The position numbers and the translations under genes are program-made. The notes under the pieces were generated by a model. That model saw only the letters and a program-made list of their open reading frames with translations, did no database searches and had not been told where the DNA came from. This document shows, piece by piece, positions 1 through 8,076 of a stretch of 64,000 nt of DNA. The stretch comes from Thioclava electrotropha (GTDB taxonomy: Bacteria; Pseudomonadota; Alphaproteobacteria; Rhodobacterales; Rhodobacteraceae): contig NZ_CP053562.1 of NCBI RefSeq assembly GCF_002085925.2, positions 2,617,501-2,681,500 on the forward strand, written 5' to 3'. Numbering within the stretch: position 1 is the stretch's first letter; each line of letters opens with the position of its first letter.

Positions 1-1
1 C

Positions 2-160
2 AAAATCTATCACGCACTCGGGAAGCGGGCCGATTGCGGCGGATGCATGCCGCTCTTTCTTTCCACGATGCGCAAGAATACCAATTTGAAAGTGCCGGTC
101 GAACTGACCGGGCTGAGACAGGCACCAATGGAAGGAAGACGACATGAAGGGCGACGCTAA
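2..160 (+). CDS. bfd: Bacterioferritin-associated ferredoxin (Bfd-like), C-terminal part
   Basis: The first 160 bases hold the 3' end of an open frame that runs in from the left edge. The readable part, beginning [16 protein letters not shown], carries the second CxxC-type half of a Fer2_BFD [2Fe-2S] domain (C at about residues 12 and 15 of the fragment). In the family this small ferredoxin binds bacterioferritin and passes electrons to release stored iron, and the next gene is bacterioferritin, which supports the call. The stop (158-160) lies inside the bfr start region, a 17-base overlap that suggests translational coupling. The N-terminal half with the other two cysteines lies outside the window. 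Confidence 0.72.
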   Translation, partial: KIYHALGKRADCGGCMPLFLSTMRKNTNLKVPVELTGLRQAPMEGRRHEGRR

Positions 161-629
161 GGTTATCGACTATCTCAACGCAGCTCTGCGCAGCGAATTG
201 ACGGCCGTTTCGCAATACTGGCTGCACTTCCGGATGCAGGAGGACTGGGGCCTTGCCGCGATGGCGAAGAAATCGCGCGAGGAGTCCATTGAGGAGATGC
301 ACCACGCCGACAAGCTGATCGCGCGCATCCTGTTCCTCGAAGGCCATCCGAACCTGCAAAAACTCGACCCGCTGCGCATCGGCGAGGGCCCGCGCGAGAC
401 GCTCGAATGCGACCTCGCGGGCGAGCATGACGCGCTGACCCTCTATCGCGAGGCGCGCGACCATTGCGAAAGCGTACGCGATTACGTCTCGAAGGATCTG
501 TTCGAGGAACTGATCGCGGATGAGGAAGGCCATGTCGATTTCCTCGAGACGCAGCTCGACCTCTACGACCGCGTGGGCGCGCAGAATTACGCCCTGCTCA
601 ACGCCGCCAAGATGGACGAGGCGGAGTAA
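144..629 (+). CDS. bfr: Bacterioferritin
   Basis: A 161-residue four-helix-bundle ferritin that oxidises Fe(II) and stores it as a mineral core in a 24-mer cytosolic shell. Residues match the bacterioferritin ferroxidase centre at the standard numbers: Glu18, Glu51, His54, Glu94, Glu127 and His130. Met52, the axial ligand of the inter-subunit haem, is also present, so this is a haem-binding Bfr rather than a plain ferritin. Length is normal for the family. The ATG at 144 is preceded by GGAAGGAAGACGAC and overlaps the end of bfd, so the pair should be cotranslated. A rho-independent terminator follows at about 660-692. Confidence 0.97.
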   Translation: MKGDAKVIDYLNAALRSELTAVSQYWLHFRMQEDWGLAAMAKKSREESIEEMHHADKLIARILFLEGHPNLQKLDPLRIGEGPRETLECDLAGEHDALTLYREARDHCESVRDYVSKDLFEELIADEEGHVDFLETQLDLYDRVGAQNYALLNAAKMDEAE

Positions 630-659
630 ACCCTGCCCCTCGCAGGTCAGACAGGCTCG

Positions 660-692
660 AAGGCGCTCCGAACGGGGCGCCTTCTTCTTTTT
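660..692 (+). terminator. Intrinsic terminator of bfd-bfr
   Basis: Stem AAGGCGC (660-666) pairs with GCGCCTT (677-683) across a 10-base loop and is followed by a T-rich tract to 692. It lies 30 bases after the bfr stop. Confidence 0.8.
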
Positions 693-705
693 GCGGGCAA
701 AAGAT

Positions 706-844
706 CGGGGGCGCCGCCCCCGCTTCGGCTTCGCCGAATTCACCCCCGGGATATTTGACGCAGTTGGAAGTCAGACCCCGCGCGGCGCTTCCAACTGCCC
801 GAAATATCCCGGGAGAGGCGCGGCACGCGCCGGGGGCGTAGCCC
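706..844. repeat. Composite inverted repeat (CCCGGGATATTT family), paired arms
   Basis: Arms CCCGGGATATTT (745-756) and AAATATCCCGGG (802-813) are perfect inverted copies. An inner pair CAGTTGGAAG (761-770) and CTTCCAACTG (788-797) extends the stem. GC-rich mini-hairpins of the type GGGGGC-n-GCCCC flank it on both sides (about 706-721 and 832-844). It sits between the convergent bfr and rpsI terminators. Confidence 0.8.
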
Positions 845-850
845 CAAACG

Positions 851-880
851 AAAAGCGGCCCCCGAATGGGAGCCGCTTTC
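851..880 (-). terminator. Intrinsic terminator of rplM-rpsI
   Basis: On the minus strand AAAGCGGC and GCCGCTTT (872-879 and 852-859) form an 8-bp stem with a 12-base loop ending in a short T run. It lies about 20 bases downstream of the rpsI stop. Confidence 0.7.
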
Positions 881-900
881 CAAATCGTATCTCGCGAAGT

Positions 901-1401
901 TTAGCGCTTCGAGAACTGGAAGCTACGACGGGCTTTCGCACGGCCGTATTTCTTACGTTCCACAACGCGCGAGTCGCGGGTCAGGAAGCCTGCGGCTTTC
1001 AGAGCCGGACGCAGCGAGGGATCGTAGAGCTGCAGCGCTTTCGAGATGCCGTGCTTGACTGCACCGGCCTGGCCCGAGAGGCCGCCGCCTGCAACGGTCG
1101 CGTAGACGTCGAACTGGCCGTCCACGTTCGCCACGCCGAAGGGCTGGTTCACGATCAGCTGAAGCACGGGACGCGCGAAGTACTTGTCCATCGCCTTGCC
1201 GTTCACTTCGACCTTGCCGGTGCCCGGCTTGACCCAGACGCGGGCGACCGCGTCTTTACGCTTGCCGGTAGCATAGGAGCGGCCTTGCGCGTCGCGCACG
1301 GGCTCACGGGGCGTGGAGGTTTCGGTTTCGGTGGCGCCAGCGTTGTCCGAGCCGGTCACGACCGATTTCAGATCGTCGAGGGTCTTGATATCGTCGGCCA
1401 T
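901..1401 (-). CDS. rpsI: 30S ribosomal protein S9
   Basis: A 166-residue S9 (uS9). The conserved S9 core begins at about residue 42 ([14 protein letters not shown]) and ends in the invariant basic tail FSKR, which reaches the P-site tRNA. The roughly 40 residues before the core ([15 protein letters not shown]...) are an acidic N-terminal extension common in Alphaproteobacteria and absent from Escherichia coli S9. The gene lies 2 bases downstream of rplM, the standard rplM-rpsI operon, and is followed by an intrinsic terminator. Confidence 0.97.
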   Translation of the reverse strand: MADDIKTLDDLKSVVTGSDNAGATETETSTPREPVRDAQGRSYATGKRKDAVARVWVKPGTGKVEVNGKAMDKYFARPVLQLIVNQPFGVANVDGQFDVYATVAGGGLSGQAGAVKHGISKALQLYDPSLRPALKAAGFLTRDSRVVERKKYGRAKARRSFQFSKR

Positions 1402-1403
1402 GA

Positions 1404-1865
1404 TCAGCTCCGGGTGTTCTTCTTGTTCATCGACTTGACGTCGAGAACTTCAGGCTGTTGCGCTTCGTGCGGATGCTCGGCGCCAGCGTAGACACGCAGG
1501 TTCGCCATCTGCGCACGACCCAGACGGTTGCGCGAGATCATGCGCTCGACCGCCTTCATAACCACGCGCTCGGGATGCGCGCCCTCGAGGATCTGACGCG
1601 CGGTGCGCGACTTGATCCCACCGGGGTGGTTGGTGTGCCAGTAGTAGGTCTTGTCGTCACGCTTCTTGCCGGTCATCTGCACCTTGTCGGCGTTGATGAC
1701 GATGACGTTGTCGCCCATGTCCATGTGCGGCGTGAAGGTGGCCTTGTGCTTGCCACGCAGACGCATTGCGACGATCGACGCGAGACGGCCCAGCACGACG
1801 CCTTCAGCGTCGATGATGACCCATTTCTTCTCGATCTCCGCGGGTTTTGCGGTGTAGGTTTTCAT
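1404..1865 (-). CDS. rplM: 50S ribosomal protein L13
   Basis: A 153-residue L13 (uL13), an early-assembly protein of the large subunit. The start was set at ATG 1863-1865 ([15 protein letters not shown]), preceded by AAGGGCAGATCACAG. A longer frame upstream would add 35 residues unlike L13. Conserved blocks include VVLGRLAS near residue 27, the GDNVIVINA segment and NRLGRAQM near the C terminus. Order rplM then rpsI is the usual operon. The 240 bases upstream contain an AT-rich tract (about 1945-2000) where the promoter probably lies, but no clear -35/-10 pair was found. Confidence 0.96.
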   Translation of the reverse strand: MKTYTAKPAEIEKKWVIIDAEGVVLGRLASIVAMRLRGKHKATFTPHMDMGDNVIVINADKVQMTGKKRDDKTYYWHTNHPGGIKSRTARQILEGAHPERVVMKAVERMISRNRLGRAQMANLRVYAGAEHPHEAQQPEVLDVKSMNKKNTRS

Positions 1866-2050
1866 CTGTGATCTGCCCTTGTGGGGTATTTCGAATTCTG
1901 ATGCGGGCTTTTGCGCGATTCCGGACGCGTTTTCAAGTGGGTTGCGACGGAATTTATTTAGCAAAAACAATGCGATAAAAATTAGGTATCAAAATACCCC
2001 ACATCTCGACGCGATGTTGGGCCGGGTTAGAGGCTCTGCCTACGGCGCAT

Positions 2051-2089
2051 CCGCGCCTCCCCCGGGATATTTGCGCCAAGGCGAAGAGG
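2051..2089. repeat. CCCGGGATATTT-family repeat, single arm
   Basis: CCCCCGGGATATTT at 2059-2072 continues as GCGCCAAGGCGAAG. The bases before it (GGCGCATCCGCGCCTC) are also found before the copy near 53.3 kb, so identity between these two copies extends to about 30 bases. Confidence 0.7.
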
Positions 2090-2105
2090 CAGAGTGCGCA
2101 GCGCC

Positions 2106-2534
2106 CTACCCCATCGCCCGCGGCGGGATCGAATAAGTCATGCTCGCGCGCGCAACGGGTCGATCGTCCCCCTCGGAATAGATCAGCGCATCGCCCACGG
2201 CGAGGACGCGGCCCAGCTTGAGTACCCGGATCTTCGCGATCAGGTCGGCCCCTGCGGCGGGCTTGCGCATGAAATCCATGCTCGCATTCGTCGTCACCGC
2301 CAGCGCCACGCGCCCGATCCGCGCGAGGATCGCGATATAGATCCCGACATCGGCCAGCGCGAACATGTTCGGCCCCGAGACCGTGCCGCCGGGCCGCAAA
2401 TGGCGCTCTTCCACCTTCAGGCGCACCACGAGCTCGTCCTCATCGAGTGCCTCGATCGCGAAGTCGCCTTTCACCTGCGGAAACGCCTCGTCGAGAAATT
2501 CCGCGAGCTCGTCGCGATCCATTACCAGCGCCAT
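2106..2534 (-). CDS. PaaI-like hotdog-fold thioesterase
   Basis: A 142-residue protein with the layout of the single-domain hotdog (4HBT/PaaI) family, which hydrolyses acyl- or aryl-CoA thioesters. The segment HLRPGGTVSGPNMFALAD near residues 45-62 corresponds to the family's helix-start motif (consensus HGG..FALAD), although the usual first glycine pair is changed to SGP. The first in-frame ATG is used; an ATG four codons later (MDRDEL) is an alternative. It is divergent from the crotonase-family gene at 2598, 63 bases away, so the two may share a promoter region and both act on CoA esters. The substrate cannot be told from sequence. Confidence 0.75.
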   Translation of the reverse strand: MALVMDRDELAEFLDEAFPQVKGDFAIEALDEDELVVRLKVEERHLRPGGTVSGPNMFALADVGIYIAILARIGRVALAVTTNASMDFMRKPAAGADLIAKIRVLKLGRVLAVGDALIYSEGDDRPVARASMTYSIPPRAMG

Positions 2535-2597
2535 GCGCCCTCCCCTTTTCTTGTCCCTCGCTCGCCCCTAGAGTTTCGCCAAAGAGGAGGAGTTTCA

Positions 2598-3386
2598 ATG
2601 ACCGATCTGGTGATCCGCGAGGATAATGGCGCGGTGGCGCATCTGACGATGAACAGCCCCGGCAGTCTCAACGCGCTGTCCGATGCGATGCTGGCCGCGC
2701 TCAAGGCGCGGTTTTCTGAGCTGGCCGAGGATACAAGCATCAAGGTCGTGGTGCTGCGCGGCGCGGGTAAGGCGTTCTGCGCGGGCCATGACCTCAAGGA
2801 GATGCAGCGCGGGCGCGAGGCCGAGGATCAGGGCCGCGCCTATTTCGCCGATCTCTTCTTCCGCTGCGCCGAGGTAATGCAGATGATCCCGGCCCTGCCC
2901 CAGCCGGTGATCGCCGAGGCGCATGGCATCGCGACCGCCGCCGGCTGTCAGCTGGTCGCGTCCTGCGATCTGGCCGTGGCGGCCGAAGGCACGCGGTTCG
3001 GGGTGAACGGGGTGAATATCGGGCTGTTCTGCTCGACCCCGATGGTGGCGCTCTCGCGCAACGTGCCGCGCAAGGTGGCCTTCGAGATGCTGACCACCGG
3101 CGAGTTCATCGATGCCGCCCGCGCCCGCGAGGTCGGGTTGGTCAATCGCATCGCGCCGCATGAGGAGCTTGGCGCCGAGACCGAGAAGCTGGCGCAGACC
3201 ATCGCAGGCAAGCTGGGCGCCGCCGTGAAGATCGGCAAGCGCGCCTTCTACGACCAGGCCAATATGGACCTCGCGCAGGCCTATGAGCACACGGCTGCGG
3301 TGATGGTCGAGAACATGCTCTGGCGTGATACGAAGGAAGGCGTGCAGGCCTTCATCGAGAAGCGCAAGCCGGACTGGGCCGAATGA
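2598..3386 (+). CDS. Crotonase-family protein, ECHDC3 type (enoyl-CoA hydratase/isomerase fold)
   Basis: A 262-residue crotonase fold. The start ATG at 2598 has a strong ribosome site, AAAGAGGAGG, 8 bases upstream; the longer open frame upstream is not coding. The CoA-binding loop GKAFCAGHDLKEM (57-69) and the blocks AAGCQLVASCDLAVA and VNIGLFCSTPMVALSRNVPRK resemble mammalian ECHDC3 closely. Both glutamates that catalyse hydration in true enoyl-CoA hydratases are replaced: Gln118 stands at the Glu144 position of rat crotonase and Gly138 at the Glu164 position. Ordinary hydratase activity is therefore doubtful despite usual annotations. It is divergent from a hotdog thioesterase. Confidence 0.88.
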   Translation: MTDLVIREDNGAVAHLTMNSPGSLNALSDAMLAALKARFSELAEDTSIKVVVLRGAGKAFCAGHDLKEMQRGREAEDQGRAYFADLFFRCAEVMQMIPALPQPVIAEAHGIATAAGCQLVASCDLAVAAEGTRFGVNGVNIGLFCSTPMVALSRNVPRKVAFEMLTTGEFIDAARAREVGLVNRIAPHEELGAETEKLAQTIAGKLGAAVKIGKRAFYDQANMDLAQAYEHTAAVMVENMLWRDTKEGVQAFIEKRKPDWAE

Positions 3387-3405
3387 GGGGGCGGAGTAAA
3401 CCCGC

Positions 3406-4511
3406 TCAGCCCACCACCATATCGTCGCGATGGATCAGCGCCGCGCGGCCGGGATAGCCGAGGATCTCCTCGATCTCGCCCGAGCGGTGCCCCGCGATCA
3501 GCCGCGCCTCGTCGCCGGTGTAGCGCACTAGCCCCTTGCCCAGCACCGCACGGTCCGGCCCCGCTATGGTGACCGGATCGCCGCGCCCGAAGCGCCCGAC
3601 AACCTTGGTGATCCCGGCGGGCAGCAGCGACTTGCCAGAGCGCAACGCATTGGCGGCCCCCTCGTCCACGAACAGCTCGCCCCGCGGCTTCATCGCCGCG
3701 ATCCAGCGTTTGCGCGCGGCCTGCGGATCGCCCTCAGGCAGGAACCAGCTGCAGCGCCCGCCCTGCTCCAGTGCGCCGACCGGATGCTCGGCGAAGCCCT
3801 CGGCAATCGCCATCGCACAGCCACCCGCCACCGCGACCTTCGCCGCCAGCAGCTTCGTCTTCATCCCGCCCTTCGAGAGGCCTGAGACGGGATCGCCCGC
3901 CATCGCCTCGATCTCGGGGGTGATATGTTCGATCACCGGCAGATGCTCGGCGCTCGGGTCGGTCTTGGGGTTCGCGGTGTAAAGCCCGTCGACATCGGAT
4001 AGCAGCAGCAGCTGATCCGCCCCGATCGTCACGGCGATCTGGGCGGCCAGCCGGTCATTGTCGCCGAAGCGAATCTCGTCGGTCGCGACCGTGTCGTTCT
4101 CGTTCACGATGGGCACGACGCCGAGGCTCAGCAGCGTCTCCAGCGTCGCGCGCGAATTGAGGTAGCGGCGCCGGTCGGCGGTATCTTCGAGCGTCACCAG
4201 AACCTGCGCGGTGCTCACGTCATGCGGCCCCAGAACTTCCTCATAGGCCCGCGCGAGGCGGATCTGCCCCACTGCCGCCGCGGCCTGGCTCTGCTCCAGC
4301 GGCAACGTGCTGCCCGCGAGACCGAGCACCCGCCGCCCCAGCGCAATCGAGCCAGAGGAGACGATCACGACACCCGTGCCGCGGGCTCGCAAAGCCGCCA
4401 CATCGGCGGCCAGCGAGCGCAGCCAATCCGCGCGCAATCCGCTCTGATCGACGAGAAGCGCCGATCCGATCTTGATAACCAGACGCTTCGCCTGCGCCAG
4501 AGCGGGCGCGC

Positions 4512-4524
<13 letters not shown>
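3406..4524 (-). CDS. proB: Glutamate 5-kinase
   Basis: A 372-residue ProB, which phosphorylates L-glutamate to gamma-glutamyl phosphate, the first step of proline synthesis. The N-terminal amino-acid kinase domain starts [13 protein letters not shown] and contains [11 protein letters not shown] and [17 protein letters not shown]; a C-terminal PUA domain follows from about residue 275. The start ATG at 4522-4524 ([11 protein letters not shown]) overlaps the end of obgE by 13 bases, so the two genes are probably coupled. The 17-codon longer frame lies wholly within obgE and was rejected. proA is not in the window. Confidence 0.95.
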
Positions 4525-5590
<1,066 letters not shown>

Positions 5591-5621
5591 TCAAGCGCCG
5601 CGTGGGGGCGTGGCCCCCACA

Positions 5622-5649
5622 CCCCCGGGATATTTTCACCAAGAGGAAG
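5622..5649. repeat. CCCGGGATATTT-family repeat, left arm bracketing a GNAT gene
   Basis: CCCCCGGGATATTTT then CACCAAGAGGAAG. It is inverted relative to the copy at 6152-6178 (22 of 26 core positions match). The arm contains the stop codon (5636-5638) and the last few codons of the minus-strand acetyltransferase gene. Confidence 0.8.
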
Positions 5650-6151
5650 GGGAATGCGCGTCGCGAGGCGGGCTCTCGCAGATCATGTCGAAATTTCGGA
5701 GCTTGCGCCCCAGCGCCCGGTTATCGACAAGCGACTCGCCTGCGTGCCGGAATCCCAGCTTCTCGAGAACCCTGCGCGAGCGGTGATTGCCCTCGAAATA
5801 GCCCGCCGCAAGTGGCCGCGCGTCCGGGGCCTCGAAATGCACAGCGATGACGGCGCGACCAGCCTCGGTGGCATAGCCATTGCTCCAATGATCCCGGCCC
5901 AACCAATAGCCGAATGCGCCGACCTTTCCGATCACTCCACAAAAATCGCCCTGTCGCGTGATTCCCCAGACTCGCCCGAAATTCTCGCGATTGGCGGCGA
6001 CGAATGCCTCGGCATCGGTTCTGGTATAGGGATACGGCATCTTCGCGAGCCAGCACGCGACTTCGAAATCATTCGCGGCACGCGTGATCGCATCGACATC
6101 TTTCGAAGTCAGCGGACGCAAGACGAGGCGCGGCGTTTCAATAAGATGCAT
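5636..6151 (-). CDS. GNAT-family N-acetyltransferase (RimJ/RimL type)
   Basis: A 171-residue acetyltransferase of the Acetyltransf_3 group. The N terminus (IETPRLVLRPLTSKD) is the typical beta1 motif, GYWLGRDHWSNGYATEA near residues 81-97 is the region before the acetyl-CoA loop, and NHRSRRVLEKLGFRHAG is the usual C-terminal helix. The substrate is unknown; relatives acetylate ribosomal protein N termini, antibiotics or metabolites. Oddly, the gene is bounded on both sides by inverted copies of a genome repeat: GAGGAAG of the right arm lies directly before the ATG and the left arm supplies the C-terminal SSW and the stop. It may be a paralogue of the GNAT gene immediately upstream. Confidence 0.85.
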   Translation of the reverse strand: MHLIETPRLVLRPLTSKDVDAITRAANDFEVACWLAKMPYPYTRTDAEAFVAANRENFGRVWGITRQGDFCGVIGKVGAFGYWLGRDHWSNGYATEAGRAVIAVHFEAPDARPLAAGYFEGNHRSRRVLEKLGFRHAGESLVDNRALGRKLRNFDMICESPPRDAHSPSSW

Positions 6152-6178
6152 CTTCCTCTTGGCCCAAGTATCCCGGGA
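6152..6178. repeat. CCCGGGATATTT-family repeat, right arm bracketing a GNAT gene
   Basis: On the minus strand this reads TCCCGGGATACTTGGGCC then AAGAGGAAG, ending exactly at the base before the ATG of the acetyltransferase. It is the inverted partner of the copy at 5622-5649. Confidence 0.8.
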
Positions 6179-6223
6179 GGGTTCGGGAGGGCAGCGCCCT
6201 CCCGTCCACGCGCGCGGTCTGCG

Positions 6224-6760
6224 TTACATTTTGCGCAGATAGGTCCAGGTCGGAACATGGCGACCGCGCGCGAGCGACCAGCTTTCCGCATCGCCCAGAT
6301 ACTCGAAGCCGCAATTGGTCAGGACACGAGCCGAGCCCGGATTGTCCTGAAACACCTCGGCAAACAGCGTGCGCGCGTCTTGCGGGTTCGCTTCGATGAT
6401 CGCCGCGACCGCTTCGGAGGCGAGGCCCGTATTCCAGAAGCCCGGTCCAACCCAATAGCCGATCTCGGACTGATCGTCATCGAGACGGGTCAGCGAGACG
6501 ACACCCAGAAGCTCACCCATGCCATGGCGCGACCCATCGATCGCCCAGACGTCTTCGACGCGGTCGTCGGCCTGTGCGCGCGTGATGAAATTCTCGGCCG
6601 TGCCGGGCGGCAGCGGATGCGGGATCGCACGAGTGCCTTCCGCGACACGTTTATCGCCGGAATACATCTCGATCAGACCGGCATCCGAACGGCGCAGCGG
6701 GCGCAGCACGAAGCGCTCCGTTTCGATCACGGGTTGGGTGGAAATCGTCTCCTGGTACAT
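6224..6760 (-). CDS. GNAT-family N-acetyltransferase (RimJ/RimL type)
   Basis: A 178-residue Acetyltransf_3 protein. It has the start motif IETERFVLRPLRRSDAG (about 13-29), the segment IGYWVGPGFWNTGLASEA before the CoA-binding helix, and the C-terminal NPGSARVLTNCGFEYLG. It shares its overall plan with the GNAT gene immediately downstream, so the two may be diverged tandem copies. The acyl acceptor cannot be assigned. It is the first of two minus-strand GNAT genes lying between rpmA and obgE, with 72 bases to the next. Confidence 0.85.
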   Translation of the reverse strand: MYQETISTQPVIETERFVLRPLRRSDAGLIEMYSGDKRVAEGTRAIPHPLPPGTAENFITRAQADDRVEDVWAIDGSRHGMGELLGVVSLTRLDDDQSEIGYWVGPGFWNTGLASEAVAAIIEANPQDARTLFAEVFQDNPGSARVLTNCGFEYLGDAESWSLARGRHVPTWTYLRKM

Positions 6761-6905
6761 GGGCGCTCCTCCTCGAAACGCGGACGAACCGGCGGCTCCT
6801 CCTGCCGCGTGGTCCTAGTAAATAAATAGGACAGTAGGATGACGATACATCCCCCGACCCGGTAAATTTTCTCGCCGCGGCTGCAAACATTTGCGTGCTG
6901 CAGTG

Positions 6906-6942
6906 CAAAGAGAAAGGGGACCGGCCTTTCAGCCGATCCCCC
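6906..6942 (-). terminator. Intrinsic terminator after rpmA
   Basis: On the minus strand GGGGATCGGC (6941-6932) pairs with GCCGGTCCCC (6925-6916; one G-U pair) around a 6-base loop, followed by TTTCTCTTT. It lies 28 bases after the rpmA stop. Confidence 0.8.
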
Positions 6943-6969
6943 GATTTTGTGACACTTTCGTCGGTCGGG

Positions 6970-7239
6970 TTACTCGGCGGCCTCCGCAGCCGGGAGGACC
7001 GATACGAAGGTGCGGCCCTTGAGACCTTTATGGAAGGTGACGCGGCCTTCAGCCGTTGCAAAGATGGTGTGATCCTTGCCGAGGCCGACGCCTTCACCCG
7101 GCCACCACTTGGTGCCGCGCTGACGCACGATGATGTTGCCCGGGATCGCTGCCTGACCGCCGAACAGTTTCACGCCAAGACGACGACCCGCAGAGTCGCG
7201 ACCGTTACGGGATGAACCGCCTGCTTTCTTGTGTGCCAT
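6970..7239 (-). CDS. rpmA: 50S ribosomal protein L27
   Basis: An 89-residue bL27 with the conserved N terminus [16 protein letters not shown] that reaches the peptidyl transferase centre, followed by the barrel segment [11 protein letters not shown]. There is no Firmicutes-type cleavable leader. It lies 12 bases downstream of rplU in the usual rplU-rpmA order and is followed by an intrinsic terminator. obgE, which commonly follows this pair, occurs further down on the same strand after the two acetyltransferase genes. Confidence 0.97.
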   Translation of the reverse strand: MAHKKAGGSSRNGRDSAGRRLGVKLFGGQAAIPGNIIVRQRGTKWWPGEGVGLGKDHTIFATAEGRVTFHKGLKGRTFVSVLPAAEAAE

Positions 7240-7251
7240 GGGTGTCTCTCC

Positions 7252-7884
7252 TTATTTCGCGAGCTCTTTGGCCTGCTCGACCCAGTCGGGCTTGACCTTG
7301 GTAGCTTCAAAGGTTTCGGGATCGACCGAAGCGAGCTGAGCGTAGGTGGTGATGCCAGCTTCGTTCAGCTTCTTCTCGGCCGCCGGGCCGAGACCGGTGA
7401 TGACCTTCAGATCGTCCGCTTCCGCGACGGCGGCATCAGCCTTCGGCGCGGCTTTCGGAGCAGCAGCGGCCTTGGCGGGCTTGGCCGGAGCGGCTTCGCC
7501 TTTGCCACCATGCGCTGCACGACGTGCGATCGCGGTGCCCACGGCTTCCTTCACGCCCGACTTGTCGCCGCCGGTGGCGAGGACGTCGGTGACGCGCAGC
7601 AGGGTCAGCTGCTGACGGTGACCACGGGTGCGCTGCGACGAGTGCTTACGACGACGCTTGTGGTAGGTGATGACCTTGTCGGCCTTGATGTTGTCGATGA
7701 CTTCCGCCTGCACGGCCGCACCTTCGACGAGCGGGGTGCCGAACTGGGGCTTGTCGCCGCCGACCATCAGAATCTCGTTGAACTGGACTTTATCGCCAGC
7801 TTCGGCTGCGAGCAGTTCCACGCGGAGCAGATCGCCCGCCTGAACCTTGTATTGCTTGCCGCCGGTCTTGAGGACCGCAAACAT
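7252..7884 (-). CDS. rplU: 50S ribosomal protein L21 with C-terminal extension
   Basis: A 210-residue protein, about twice the usual L21 length. Residues 1-102 are bL21 (MFAVLKTGGKQYKV start, RRRKHSSQRTRGHRQ near the end). An Ala/Lys/Pro-rich linker (about 125-155) leads to a C-terminal helix-hairpin-helix-like module (VITGLGPAAEKKLNEAGI) of the type also found at the end of some alphaproteobacterial ribosomal proteins. The start at 7882-7884 is preceded by AAAGGAAAGACCC; the 30 extra upstream codons of the longer frame are unlike L21. The role of the C-terminal module is unknown; HhH units often bind nucleic acid. Confidence 0.95.
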   Translation of the reverse strand: MFAVLKTGGKQYKVQAGDLLRVELLAAEAGDKVQFNEILMVGGDKPQFGTPLVEGAAVQAEVIDNIKADKVITYHKRRRKHSSQRTRGHRQQLTLLRVTDVLATGGDKSGVKEAVGTAIARRAAHGGKGEAAPAKPAKAAAAPKAAPKADAAVAEADDLKVITGLGPAAEKKLNEAGITTYAQLASVDPETFEATKVKPDWVEQAKELAK

Positions 7885-7987
7885 GGGTCTTTCCTTTTCT
7901 TCATCCGCGCCCTGTGGCCCCTGATCGGAGTTCGTTGGACCTGTCGGCCCGCCGTCGGACTGCGCGCTCCTCATGGGAGCGAAGTTG

Positions 7988-8026
7988 CAAAAACGAGGCC
8001 CGGCGGAAAGAAGACTCTCCGCCGGG
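7988..8026 (-). terminator. Intrinsic terminator of the AMACR-like gene
   Basis: On the minus strand CCCGGCGGA (8026-8018) pairs with TCCGCCGGG (8007-7999) and is followed by CCTCGTTTTT. It lies about 50 bases downstream of the stop at 8077. Confidence 0.7.
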
Positions 8027-8076
8027 TCGGGCCGATATCGGGGATCAGCCCCCGTCTGTCAAGGAAAAACGAGGTT

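Noticed and set aside
1866..2050. Promoter of rplM-rpsI
   Set aside because: Several TTGxxx and AT-rich boxes exist on the minus strand, but none has a convincing partner at 16-18 bases, so no site is reported.
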